Source: JBGQOJ01 sp052119585
GTDB taxonomy: Bacteria > Pseudomonadota > Alphaproteobacteria > Rhodobacterales > Rhodobacteraceae
Length of the DNA stretch: 64,000 nucleotides
Reading direction: 5' to 3'
NCBI RefSeq assembly: GCF_052119585.1
Contig: NZ_JBGQOJ010000017.1
Coordinates: 1 to 64,000, forward strand
The notes below the pieces were generated by a model. It worked only from the letters and a program-made list of their open reading frames with translations. It did not search any database and was not told the origin of the DNA. The position numbers and the translations under genes are program-made. Positions 42,299 to 50,390 of this stretch are shown here, piece after piece. The number at the start of each line of letters is the position of its first letter. The stretch's first letter is position 1.

Positions 42299-42474
42299 TC
42301 CTCGTCCAGCTGGTGTTGATCCAGCATCGCGCTGGCCTTGGCGGTTTTGGTGGCCTCCAGCAGGCGTTCGGCCTTGGTGCGACCGAATCTGGCCGCATTC
42401 GCGTCGGCCTTTGCCTTATCCTCGGCCCGCGCGCGGGTTTTGCGCGCGCGGTTCAGGTTGATGGGCGTGGTCAT
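42295..42474 (-). CDS. DUF4169 family protein
   Basis: A 59-residue basic, helical protein: MTTPINLNRARKTRARAEDK at the start, then RFGRTKAERLLEA and an acidic end HQLDEE. This is the DUF4169 pattern (NLNxxRKxRxRxxxxxxAxxNRxxFGRTKAE). The start codon follows the fumC stop directly, and its own stop overlaps the RHH gene. Function unknown; the charge suggests binding of nucleic acid or an acidic partner. Confidence 0.8.
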   Translation of the reverse strand: MTTPINLNRARKTRARAEDKAKADANAARFGRTKAERLLEATKTAKASAMLDQHQLDEE

Positions 42475-43869
42475 TTACGCCTTGGGCCCGATCATGTTCT
42501 CGGGGCGCACCACGCGGTCGAAGGTTTCCGCATCGACGAACCCCAGCGCGATCGCCTCGTGCTTCAGGGTTGTGCCGTTCCTATGCGCGGTTTTGGCAAC
42601 CTTGGTGGCGTTGTCATAGCCGATGGTGGGGGCAAGGGCGGTGACCAACATCAGCGACTCGTGCATCAGCTTTTCAATCCGCACGCGGTCGGCCTGTAGG
42701 CCCACAACCAGATTGTCGGTGAAGGCAACCGATGCATCACCCAAAAGCTGCATGGATTGCAAGACGTTATAGGCCATCATCGGCTTGTAGACGTTCAGTT
42801 CGAAATGCCCCTGAGAGCCTGCGAACCCGACAGCGGCGTCATTGCCAAAAACATGGGCGCAGACCTGCGTCAGCGCCTCGCACTGGGTCGGGTTGACCTT
42901 GCCGGGCATGATCGACGATCCGGGCTCGTTTTCCGGCAGGATCAGTTCGCCCAATCCGCAGCGCGGGCCAGAGCCAAGAAGGCGGATGTCATTGGCGATC
43001 TTGAACAGCGATGCCGCGACGGTTTTCAGTGCGCCGGACATTTCGACCATGGCGTCATGGGCGGCCAGCGCCTCGAATTTATTGGGGGCGGTGACAAAGG
43101 GCAGGCCGGTGATCGCGGCCATATGCGCTGCGACCGTCACATCCCAGCCGACGCGCGTGTTCAGGCCGGTGCCGACGGCGGTGCCGCCCTGCGCCAGCTC
43201 ATAGATCGCGCCCAGGGCCGCCTTGACACGGCGGATGCCCATGGCAACCTGATGGGTATAGCCGGAAAACTCCTGGCTCAGGGTCAGCGGCGTCGCATCC
43301 TGCGTATGGGTGCGGCCGATCTTGATGATGCCGTCGAATGCCTCGACCTTGGCCTGTAGCGCTGCGTGCAGCTTTTCCAGACCGGGGATCAGCACATCAT
43401 GCGCCGTCATTGCGGTGGCGATATGCATGGCGGTCGGGAAGGTGTCGTTCGACGACTGGCCCATGTTCACATGGTCGTTCGGGTGCACCGGCGTCTTGGA
43501 ACCGATCACGCCGCCCAGCATTTCGATGGCGCGGTTCGAGATGACCTCGTTCGCGTTCATGTTGGACTGTGTGCCCGATCCGGTCTGCCAGACAACCAGT
43601 GGAAAGTTGTCGTCGAAGTCGCCATTGATCACTTCGCTTGCCGCCGCGATGATCGCCGCGCCCTTGTCCGCATCCAGATCGCCAGAGGCCATGTTGGCCT
43701 CGGCGCAGGCTTTCTTGATCACGCCAAGGGCCCGCACGATCGCGATGGGCTGCTTTTCCCAGCCGATGGGGAAGTTCAGGATAGAGCGTTGCGTCTGCGC
43801 GCCCCAGTATTTGTCGGCAGGCACGTCCAGCGGGCCAAAGCTATCGGTCTCGGTGCGGGTGTTGGTCAT
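42475..43869 (-). CDS. fumC: fumarate hydratase, class II
   Basis: A 464-residue iron-free fumarase of the TCA cycle. It shows WGAQTQRSILNFPIG, TGSGTQSNMNANEVI, the histidine loop GRTHTQDATPLTLSQE and the superfamily signature GSSIMPGKVNPTQCE. Start 43869 fits the family N-terminus. Upstream, TGCATACAATTGCA (43885-43898) has TGCA at both ends and might be a regulatory site. It lies 93 bases after sspB. Confidence 0.96.
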   Translation of the reverse strand: MTNTRTETDSFGPLDVPADKYWGAQTQRSILNFPIGWEKQPIAIVRALGVIKKACAEANMASGDLDADKGAAIIAAASEVINGDFDDNFPLVVWQTGSGTQSNMNANEVISNRAIEMLGGVIGSKTPVHPNDHVNMGQSSNDTFPTAMHIATAMTAHDVLIPGLEKLHAALQAKVEAFDGIIKIGRTHTQDATPLTLSQEFSGYTHQVAMGIRRVKAALGAIYELAQGGTAVGTGLNTRVGWDVTVAAHMAAITGLPFVTAPNKFEALAAHDAMVEMSGALKTVAASLFKIANDIRLLGSGPRCGLGELILPENEPGSSIMPGKVNPTQCEALTQVCAHVFGNDAAVGFAGSQGHFELNVYKPMMAYNVLQSMQLLGDASVAFTDNLVVGLQADRVRIEKLMHESLMLVTALAPTIGYDNATKVAKTAHRNGTTLKHEAIALGFVDAETFDRVVRPENMIGPKA

Positions 43870-43962
43870 GTCACAGTCCTTCGGTATGCAATTGTATGCA
43901 CGTTTAGCGGCAGGTGAGGGACAAGGCAATTGCCGCAACGGCGCAAGCGGCGGCGCAAAGGG

Positions 43963-44433
43963 CTATTTGCGGAATTTATCGAGGCTTACAACCTCGGCGG
44001 CGGCGGGGCGGTCCTGCGGAACATCCTCTGCCATCGGGGCATCGCCGTCCTCTGTCTCGTCATCCTCGTCGTCGTCGCTGACCTGTGTCTCGAACCGCAG
44101 ACCGAACTCGACCGATGGGTCGACGAAGGTCTTGATCGCATCGTAGGGGATATACATCGGTTCCGGCGAATCGCCGAAGTTCAAAGTGATGGAAAATCCG
44201 TCGTCGGTGACATCCATCTTGTCGAACCAGTGCTGGATCACCACGGTCATTTCTTCGGGGTAACGATCGGACAGCCAGTCGGCGATTTCGACGTCAGGAT
44301 GCATTGTGTCGAAGGTTATGAAAAAGTGATGATTTCCGGGCAGGCCGTTGGCTGCCACATCGGTCAACACCTGCTGAATCAGCCCGCGCATCGCGCGATG
44401 CATCAGATTTCCGTAATCAATGATGCGGGACAT
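43963..44433 (-). CDS. sspB: SspB-type ClpXP adaptor protein
   Basis: A 156-residue protein. The substrate-binding core (about 5-115) includes RIIDYGNLMHRAMRGLIQQV, HHFFITFDT and YPEEMTVVIQHWFDKMDV, matching alphaproteobacterial SspB. A disordered acidic linker (SDDDEDDETEDGD) leads to the C-terminal ClpX-docking tail AEVVSLDKFRK. It delivers ssrA-tagged proteins to ClpXP. The tmRNA gene that makes those tags lies about 2.3 kb away on the same strand. Confidence 0.93.
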   Translation of the reverse strand: MSRIIDYGNLMHRAMRGLIQQVLTDVAANGLPGNHHFFITFDTMHPDVEIADWLSDRYPEEMTVVIQHWFDKMDVTDDGFSITLNFGDSPEPMYIPYDAIKTFVDPSVEFGLRFETQVSDDDEDDETEDGDAPMAEDVPQDRPAAAEVVSLDKFRK

Positions 44434-44517
44434 GGCCTGATCCTTTTAAACGAGTAACATCAGCATAAGGGATTCGAAGCCGAAGGGAAGAGCGTTGCGG
44501 GTGAAATCTGTCCCTTC

Positions 44518-45783
44518 TTAAAGCCACAGCAGGCCAGCGCCCGCAAGAGCCATCAAACCAAGAACCTTTGGCAGGCCGACATGAAGGCGCAACAGCAAAA
44601 CCCCGGCGATAACTGCCAATGTGACAGCTTTCAGATCAACCGTGGCCGGATCGGGCAGCCACAGATGAACCGGACCCGCAGAGAATTGCGTTACACTGCC
44701 GAAAAAGACATGCAGCGCGAACCAGAGCGACAGGTTCAGAATGACCCCGACAACGGCGGCGGTGATCGCCTGCAAGGCTCCGGTCAGGCGGGGGCGGGTG
44801 GCGATCCAGTCGATGTAGGGGGCGCCTGCGAATATCCACAGGAAACAGGGGGCAAAGGTCACCCAAAGTGTCACACTGGCCGCAAGGATCGCGGTGCCAA
44901 GCCCGCCGGAGCCGAATCCCGCCATGAAGCCGACGAACTCTGTCACAAGGATCAGCGGGCCGGGGGTGGTTTCCGCCAGCCCCAGCCCGTCCATCATCTG
45001 CGCCGCGTCCAGCCAGCCGTAATCCCCCACGACCTCTTGCGCCATATAGGCCAGCACGGCATAGGCACCGCCAAAGGTCACCACCGCCAGTTTCGAGAAG
45101 AACAACGCGAGCTGCGTCAGGAATTCCGCGCCAGATAGCCACAACAGGACAACAGGTGCCCACCACAGGGCCAGGCCAGCTATAACCGTCCGCAGACTGC
45201 GTGCCAAACTGCGCGGGTTTATCATGGCAGGGGCTGCGCCTAGGGGGCCTTTGGCGCGGGCCGCGCCGTAAAGGGCGGCGCTTGCGATAATCAGGGGAAA
45301 CGGCAGCGCCAGCGCAAAAATTCCGACAAAGGCCAATGCGGCGATGATCCATGCCGCGCGGGATTTCAGCGCCCGTCTGGATACTTTCAACAGCGCCTCG
45401 ATCACGATGATCACCACCGTCGCCTTGACCCCCAGAAACAGGGCCGCAACAAGCGGTACACTGCCCAGATAGGCATAGGCCACCGACAGGGCCAGAACCA
45501 CGCAAGCCCCCGGAACAATGAACAAAAGCCCTGCGATCAGCCCGCCGATGGTGCCGTGCAGCCGCCAGCCCGCATAGGTCGCAAGTTGCATTGCCTCGGG
45601 GCCGGGTAGCAACATGCAGAACGACAGCGCGTTCAGGAATTGCGCCTCGGTCAGCCAGGGCCGTTCGTCCACCAGTTCCTTGTGCATCAACGCGATTTGG
45701 GCGGCAGGCCCGCCGAACGACAACACCCCGATACGGGCAAAGACGCGGGTCATTTCGGGCAGGGTCGTCTTGGGCAGGGTCAT
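44518..45783 (-). CDS. chrA: chromate transporter ChrA
   Basis: A 421-residue, two-domain CHR transporter. Each half has the CHR signature: GVLSFGGPAAQIALMHKELV with LLPGPEAMQLATYAG in the first, and VVTFGGAYAVLAYMAQEVVG with TTPGPLILVTEFVGF in the second. About ten to twelve membrane helices. ChrA exports chromate. Start 45783 overlaps the stop of the chrB gene, so both are coupled. Confidence 0.94.
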   Translation of the reverse strand: MTLPKTTLPEMTRVFARIGVLSFGGPAAQIALMHKELVDERPWLTEAQFLNALSFCMLLPGPEAMQLATYAGWRLHGTIGGLIAGLLFIVPGACVVLALSVAYAYLGSVPLVAALFLGVKATVVIIVIEALLKVSRRALKSRAAWIIAALAFVGIFALALPFPLIIASAALYGAARAKGPLGAAPAMINPRSLARSLRTVIAGLALWWAPVVLLWLSGAEFLTQLALFFSKLAVVTFGGAYAVLAYMAQEVVGDYGWLDAAQMMDGLGLAETTPGPLILVTEFVGFMAGFGSGGLGTAILAASVTLWVTFAPCFLWIFAGAPYIDWIATRPRLTGALQAITAAVVGVILNLSLWFALHVFFGSVTQFSAGPVHLWLPDPATVDLKAVTLAVIAGVLLLRLHVGLPKVLGLMALAGAGLLWL

Positions 45784-46598
45784 GGCCGGATCTTTCGGTC
45801 TGCGGGCCAATCGTGGCCTTCCTCGAACCCGTCACGCGCCCAGGCGTATAGCGCGTCATATAGCGAAATGCCCGCGTCCAGTTGCATCAGGTCATCCTTG
45901 TACATTCGGGATAGCCCAACCGAAATCGCCAAAAGACCAGCGGATTGCGGGGTCAGCGCATGGTCGTCCGTGTCCGCACCGCGCACCACTTTGGCAAGGC
46001 GCAGCAAGGGGTCGGTTTCAAGGCCGAAATCCCGTAGCAGGGTGTCGAACGTACACAGTGGCCCGTCGTGGCTATGGGCGACCCCTTCGATGTCAAAGGG
46101 CGTCGCGTTGAACCGTGATGCGACATCAAGCACCTCGGTCGGTGCGACGAACAGGAACCGCGCTGCGGGGTCGATGAACCGGCGGATCAGCCACGGGCAG
46201 GCGATGCGGTCGATCTTGGGGCGGTGGCGTGTCACCCAAAGGGTGGTGCCGTCGATCCGCGCGGGCAGGGCGGCGGCGGGCACCAAAGGCCCTCCTGCGT
46301 CGCGCCATGCCAATACGCCACCTTCCAGCGTTTCCACAGTGATCCCGTCGCAGCGCAGCAGGGCAGCCGCCCCCTGGCTTAGTTTTTTGCCCTTTTGACA
46401 AATTACAACAGCACGTTTGCCGACAAGTTCGGGCGCAAGGCTGCGAATTTTGTCGTGGGCAACGCGCCGCGCGGTCGGGATGACGCGCGGATCTTCGGCA
46501 AAATCCTCGGGGGTGCAGACATCGATCAGAACCGGCGCATTGGACGTGCCGATCAGGCGCAGAAGTTGAGAGGGTGTAATTTCGTTCGGGCCAGCCAT
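45780..46598 (-). CDS. chrB: rhodanese-ChrB fusion, chromate resistance protein
   Basis: A 272-residue protein with two domains. Residues 1 to about 108 are a rhodanese-like domain with a possible active Cys67 (VVICQKGKKLSQG); residues from about 115 are the ChrB C-terminal domain (WVTRHRPKIDRIACPWLIRR, then FIDPAARFLFV). ChrB is a chromate-sensing activator or accessory factor for chrA in other bacteria. The usual N-terminal ChrB DNA-binding part is missing and replaced by the rhodanese domain, so a regulatory role is doubtful. Confidence 0.9.
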   Translation of the reverse strand: MAGPNEITPSQLLRLIGTSNAPVLIDVCTPEDFAEDPRVIPTARRVAHDKIRSLAPELVGKRAVVICQKGKKLSQGAAALLRCDGITVETLEGGVLAWRDAGGPLVPAAALPARIDGTTLWVTRHRPKIDRIACPWLIRRFIDPAARFLFVAPTEVLDVASRFNATPFDIEGVAHSHDGPLCTFDTLLRDFGLETDPLLRLAKVVRGADTDDHALTPQSAGLLAISVGLSRMYKDDLMQLDAGISLYDALYAWARDGFEEGHDWPADRKIRP

Positions 46599-46609
46599 AC
46601 GGCATCCTT

Positions 46610-46621
46610 CCTGATGTCAGG
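46610..46621. promoter_or_regulatory. palindrome just upstream of chrB
   Basis: CCTGA-TG-TCAGG is a perfect 5-2-5 inverted repeat, 12 to 23 bases before the chrB start. A transcription-factor site is possible, but the location close to the ribosome binding site also allows chance. Confidence 0.3.
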
Positions 46622-46729
46622 TCAAGGGATGCGAGACTTGGGCATGTCGCCTCACGGGGCGTTCGCGTGACCCCATGGCACAGGGATGCCGAATGCCGCG
46701 AAACATGTCAACTGAAAGAGGGGGAAAGT

Positions 46730-47045
46730 GCAGGTTTCTGTTGCCAGGTACCTGCGAACCCCGCCTTACGCTGCTAGGCGCAAGGGCTTAAGATTTCGAT
46801 ACCTCGAACTGCTTACGCAGCCAGAGCCATCGGAGCTTTGTTGTCATTTGCAACTAGCTTTTTCGGACCGATATCGGTGGTACCTCACCGAGACAAAGCA
46901 TAACCCCTTTAGACGTTCGTCGATCCTATTTCGACCCCAACGGCCCCCAAATGAAGGGATGATTGGTGGAGTCGCCGGGTACCGCCCCCGGGTCCGATCC
47001 GCGTATTACGAGCGCGTTTATGTCCATAGTCGGTTGCCCGACACC
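46730..47045 (-). ncRNA. ssrA: two-piece (circularly permuted) tmRNA
   Basis: Read on the minus strand. The acceptor piece comes first (about 47045-46964) and ends CGACTCC-A-CCA; its T stem is CCGGG/CCCGG. After about 25 intervening bases the coding piece starts at 46938 with GGGGTCG, which pairs with CGACTCC as the acceptor stem, followed by the D-loop-like GGATCGACG. The tag frame is 46851-46813: GCA AAT GAC AAC AAA GCT, CCG ATG GCT CTG GCT GCG, TAA, encoding ANDNKAPMALAA. The far end holds a GCAGGT/ACCTGC hairpin (46730-46755). A -10-like TATATC is at 47054-47049. Outer ends are approximate. Confidence 0.92.
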
Positions 47046-47080
47046 TCTGATATAGAGTGTTGAGCGGCGAATTGAAGGGG

Positions 47081-47431
47081 TCAAATGTTTGCGGCGGTCA
47101 AAAAAGCTGCCAAAGCCGCCTCGACACCGAAATAGGTCAGCACCTTTGCCCGCGGCGGGGCGTCGAACGCGATGGATGTCAGCCGGCCCAGTGCCGCCCC
47201 CGCATAGGCCACGCCCGTCATCGCATAGGCCAGGGGCGCGCCTATGATCAGGCACCCGACCCCCAGCGCCACGAACAGACACCCGACAGAGGCGCGGACC
47301 TCGGACAGGCCCATTGTGGTCTTGCCCTGCCGCAGGTCCAGTGCGGCCATGGTGAACCGCGGTGCAAGCCAGCCGAAGGCCCCGAACCCGATGGTCAATA
47401 GCGCCGCCGCGATGTTGAGAATGTCGATCAT
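47081..47431 (-). CDS. DUF4345-type small membrane protein
   Basis: A 116-residue protein with four membrane helices (ILNIAAALLTIGFGAFGWLA, VGCLFVALGVGCLIIG, LAYAMTGVAYAGAALG, TYFGVEAALAAFLTA) and the conserved loop between helices 1 and 2, with EVRASVGCLF at the start of helix 2. This is the DUF4345 pattern. Function unknown. It lies upstream of the tmRNA gene on the same strand, but ssrA has its own promoter candidate. Confidence 0.75.
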   Translation of the reverse strand: MIDILNIAAALLTIGFGAFGWLAPRFTMAALDLRQGKTTMGLSEVRASVGCLFVALGVGCLIIGAPLAYAMTGVAYAGAALGRLTSIAFDAPPRAKVLTYFGVEAALAAFLTAANI

Positions 47432-47559
47432 GATGCGTCCCTGTCACCCGTGTTACCCGATGATAGGACGGCGCGGTCAAAAGGCAAAATCCGATGCCGG
47501 ATATTTATATAAAGACGCATGATAAAACGGGTGCTAGCCTTCGGAGCGGGGGGATCACT

Positions 47560-49116
47560 ATGACAATTTTCAAAAGCCATCTGGCCGATATCGCCATTTC
47601 CGACTGCTCGGTGACAGAACGGGTGTTCCGGACGCTGTCTCTGCATCCCGAGCGTGTCGTGCTGATCGAGGGCGCCTCGGGGCGCGAAGTGACGGCCGGC
47701 GCATTGATGGAAGATGTCAAACGTCTTGCGGGTGGCCTGACAGAGGCCGGGTTCGGCGCGGGCCATACGGTGGCGCTGATGGCCCCGAACATGCCCGAAT
47801 ATTGCACAGTGTTTCACGGGGTCGCCTGGGCGGGGGGGACGATCACAACGATCAATCCGGCCTATACCGCGACCGAAGTGCGCCACCAGTTGAACGATTC
47901 CGGGGCCGAGGTGCTGATCACGACCCCCGATTTCCTGGCCACGGCACAAGAGGCAATACAGGGAACGGGCGTGTCAGACATTGTGGTGATCGGGCAGGCC
48001 GGGGGCGCAGCGTCCCTGTCCGACTTGATGGGCACGGCGATTGAAACTCAGGTTCCCGTCGATCTGGACGAACATATCCTTGTGCTGCCCTATTCCTCTG
48101 GCACAACGGGGCTGCCCAAGGGGGTGATGCTCAGCCACCGGAACCTTGCCGTGAACATCGATCAAAGCCTTGAGGTGATTGGGGTTCAGGACGGCGAGAC
48201 GACCGTCGCCTTTCTGCCGTTCTTTCATATCTACGGCATGAATGTGATGATGAACACGTTCCTGTCCGGCGGCGCGACCCTTGTCACGATGCCGCGGTTC
48301 GACCTCGAGGCGTTCCTGACCCTTTTGCAAAATCATAAGGTGCGGCAGCTTTGCGCCGTGCCGCCTGTGGCGCTTGCGATGGCGAAGCACCCCATGGTGG
48401 ACCAGTTCGATTTGTCCGCGCTCGATGTGTTCATTTCTGCCGCCGCACCATTGGGGGCCGATCTGTCCAACGCCTGCGCCGCGCGGCTGAACTGCGCCAC
48501 CATCCAGGGCTATGGCATGACCGAACTTAGCCCGGTGTCGCATTTCGTCAGCCATACGGCGACCCGCGCGGGGTCTGTCGGGCAATGTGCGCCCAATACC
48601 CTGTCGATGATTGTCGATGTCGAAACCGGCGCGCCACTTGGGGTGGGCGAAGAAGGCGAATTGTGGGTCAAGGGGCCGCAGGTGATGAAGGGTTACCTGA
48701 ACAATGCCAAGGCCACCGCCGAGACCATCGACGCCGAGGGCTGGCTGCACACCGGAGACATCGCCCGGTTTGACGAAGACGGGTTCATGTTCATCTGCGA
48801 CCGCCTGAAAGAACTGATCAAGGTCAAAGGCTTTCAGGTCGCGCCGGCAGAGGTAGAGGCCTATTTGCAGAGCCACCCCGATATTTCCGACGCCGCAGTG
48901 ATCGGCGTGCCGGATGACGAGGCGGGTGAGGTGCCGATGGCCTTTGTCGTGCCGGCACCGGGGGCAAACGTTGATTTTGACTCGGTCCGGGCGTTTTTGC
49001 GGGAACGCCTGTCATCCTACAAGGTGCCAAAGGAATTTGTCCTTGTCGATGCGATCCCGAAATCCGCCTCGGGCAAGATCTTGCGGCGGTTGCTGCGGGA
49101 CGGGCTGGCGGGGTAG
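47560..49116 (+). CDS. acyl-CoA synthetase / 4-coumarate-CoA ligase-like enzyme
   Basis: A 518-residue AMP-forming ligase. The P-loop is LPYSSGTTGLPKGVMLSHRN; further motifs are GYGMTELSP (A5), GELWVKGPQVMKGYLNN, WLHTGDIARFDEDGFMFICD (A7-A8) and the C-terminal catalytic lysine PKSASGKILRR (A10). It activates a carboxylic acid as adenylate and then CoA thioester; the substrate (aromatic or medium-chain) cannot be told. ATG 47560 has a purine-rich GGAGCGGGGGG upstream. It is monocistronic with a strong terminator behind it. Confidence 0.93.
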   Translation: MTIFKSHLADIAISDCSVTERVFRTLSLHPERVVLIEGASGREVTAGALMEDVKRLAGGLTEAGFGAGHTVALMAPNMPEYCTVFHGVAWAGGTITTINPAYTATEVRHQLNDSGAEVLITTPDFLATAQEAIQGTGVSDIVVIGQAGGAASLSDLMGTAIETQVPVDLDEHILVLPYSSGTTGLPKGVMLSHRNLAVNIDQSLEVIGVQDGETTVAFLPFFHIYGMNVMMNTFLSGGATLVTMPRFDLEAFLTLLQNHKVRQLCAVPPVALAMAKHPMVDQFDLSALDVFISAAAPLGADLSNACAARLNCATIQGYGMTELSPVSHFVSHTATRAGSVGQCAPNTLSMIVDVETGAPLGVGEEGELWVKGPQVMKGYLNNAKATAETIDAEGWLHTGDIARFDEDGFMFICDRLKELIKVKGFQVAPAEVEAYLQSHPDISDAAVIGVPDDEAGEVPMAFVVPAPGANVDFDSVRAFLRERLSSYKVPKEFVLVDAIPKSASGKILRRLLRDGLAG

Positions 49117-49134
49117 CAACGGATAGGGCGAAGT

Positions 49135-49163
49135 GAGTATTTTTGGAACAAAGTGGGGGGCGG
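49135..49163 (+). repeat. dispersed 3'-end repeat, copy 7
   Basis: GAGTATTTTTGGAACAAAGT followed by GGGGGGCGG, 18 bases after the acyl-CoA ligase stop and before its terminator. It is nearly identical to the copy at 30662. Confidence 0.75.
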
Positions 49164-49177
49164 TTTTCCGAACATGG

Positions 49178-49216
49178 AAAAGGCGCCCTCTGTCCAAAGA
49201 TGAAGGGCGCCTTTTT
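49178..49216. terminator. bidirectional intrinsic terminator
   Basis: AAAAGGCGCCCT (49178-49189) pairs with AGGGCGCCTTTT (49204-49215). T-runs occur on both sides, so it can end both the acyl-CoA ligase transcript and the binding-protein transcript coming the other way. Confidence 0.92.
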
Positions 49217-49233
49217 GTTTTATTAAGAGCGTC

Positions 49234-50280
49234 TTAGAAGCCTGCTTTGATCTTCTCAAAGGCCTCTGACTGACGCTCGCGCAGGCCCTCGGCCATGGGC
49301 AGCTGAGCCAGAACCGGTGTCGTCACAGTGCCAAGTCCGGCGGCGGTCAGTTCTTCTTCGGTCCGCTCGCCCATGGATTTGGCGTTCGAGTGGCCCCATC
49401 CCCCGTCCAGAAGCGGCTGGGTCGAGGACGGGTCAAGGAACGCGTTGATATAGTCGTAGGCCTTGTCCTCGCTTCCGTCACTGTCCTTGAGGTTGACATA
49501 GCCGCAGAGCCAGAGCGATGACCCTTCGGTCGCGTCACGCTGGAAGCCGATGGGAAACTCCATCTCTGTCATCGCCGGCAGCGTTTCGTTCCAGGCCCAG
49601 GCCACCAGAATTTCGCCCGAGGCGATCAGCTGGGACAATTCGCCGGGATCGGTCCAGTAGGTGCGAAGGTTCGGGTGAACCTCGCGCAGCCAGGCGGCGG
49701 CGGCGTTGAACTGCGCGTCGGTGGCCTGCGTCCAGTTGGTGGTTCCGGTGGCCAGATAGGCCAGGGCAAAGGCGTCGTCGACGTTGTCAGGCAGGGTCAT
49801 CCGGCCTTCGTATTTCGGGTTCTTGAACACCTGAAGCGTCGCCACATCCTCGTCCGGCACCTCTTTGGTGTTGTAGGCGATCGCGGTCGAGCCGAAGTCG
49901 GTCGGAATGAAATAGACATCGGAGGTGGTCGCCGCCACGTCGGTGCCTGTCAGGTTGGCGTCGAGATTGCCGTATTCCGGGATCTTGGAGGTGTCCCAGG
50001 GTTCCAGAATGCCGGATTCGGTCCATTTGTTCACCGAACCTGCGCAGACATGGCTGACATCGGCCTTGAAGCCAGAGCGCAGCTTCTGAAACGCCTCGTC
50101 CTCGTCGCCGAAAAATGCAAAGCGCGGGCTGGCGCCGTTTTTTTCGATGTATTTGCTGTGAAAGGCCGGATCTTCGAACCCGGAATAATCGAAGACCAGC
50201 AGATCCGCGTCTTGCGCGATTGCCGATCCCGCGACCGTCATCAAGGCCGCTGTGCCCAAAAACTTGGCAAACATCTTCAT
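49234..50280 (-). CDS. polyamine-type ABC transporter substrate-binding protein
   Basis: A 348-residue periplasmic binding protein of the PotD/PotF class, with signal peptide MKMFAKFLGTAALMTVAGSA (then IAQ). Characteristic segments are DLLVFDYSGFEDPAFHSKYI, DVSHVCAGSVNKWTESGIL and YFIPTDFGSTAIAYNTKEV. It is an orphan: no permease or ATPase genes are near. ATG 50280 is preferred since GGAGG lies seven bases upstream; ATG 50286 is too close to that site. The GntR regulator gene lies 110 bases upstream in the same direction and may control it. Confidence 0.9.
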   Translation of the reverse strand: MKMFAKFLGTAALMTVAGSAIAQDADLLVFDYSGFEDPAFHSKYIEKNGASPRFAFFGDEDEAFQKLRSGFKADVSHVCAGSVNKWTESGILEPWDTSKIPEYGNLDANLTGTDVAATTSDVYFIPTDFGSTAIAYNTKEVPDEDVATLQVFKNPKYEGRMTLPDNVDDAFALAYLATGTTNWTQATDAQFNAAAAWLREVHPNLRTYWTDPGELSQLIASGEILVAWAWNETLPAMTEMEFPIGFQRDATEGSSLWLCGYVNLKDSDGSEDKAYDYINAFLDPSSTQPLLDGGWGHSNAKSMGERTEEELTAAGLGTVTTPVLAQLPMAEGLRERQSEAFEKIKAGF

Positions 50281-50390
50281 CCTCATCCCTCCAAGGTATA
50301 GAAATCTAACGTCAAACGCTATGAGACGAGTTTGCCCCCCGCAAGGACAAAACAAAAGGTGACGTAACGACACATTCGAAGAATCTATTG

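Noticed and set aside
46728..47063. 111-codon frame on the plus strand
   Set aside because: It is antisense to the tmRNA gene, whose structure and tag frame explain the sequence.
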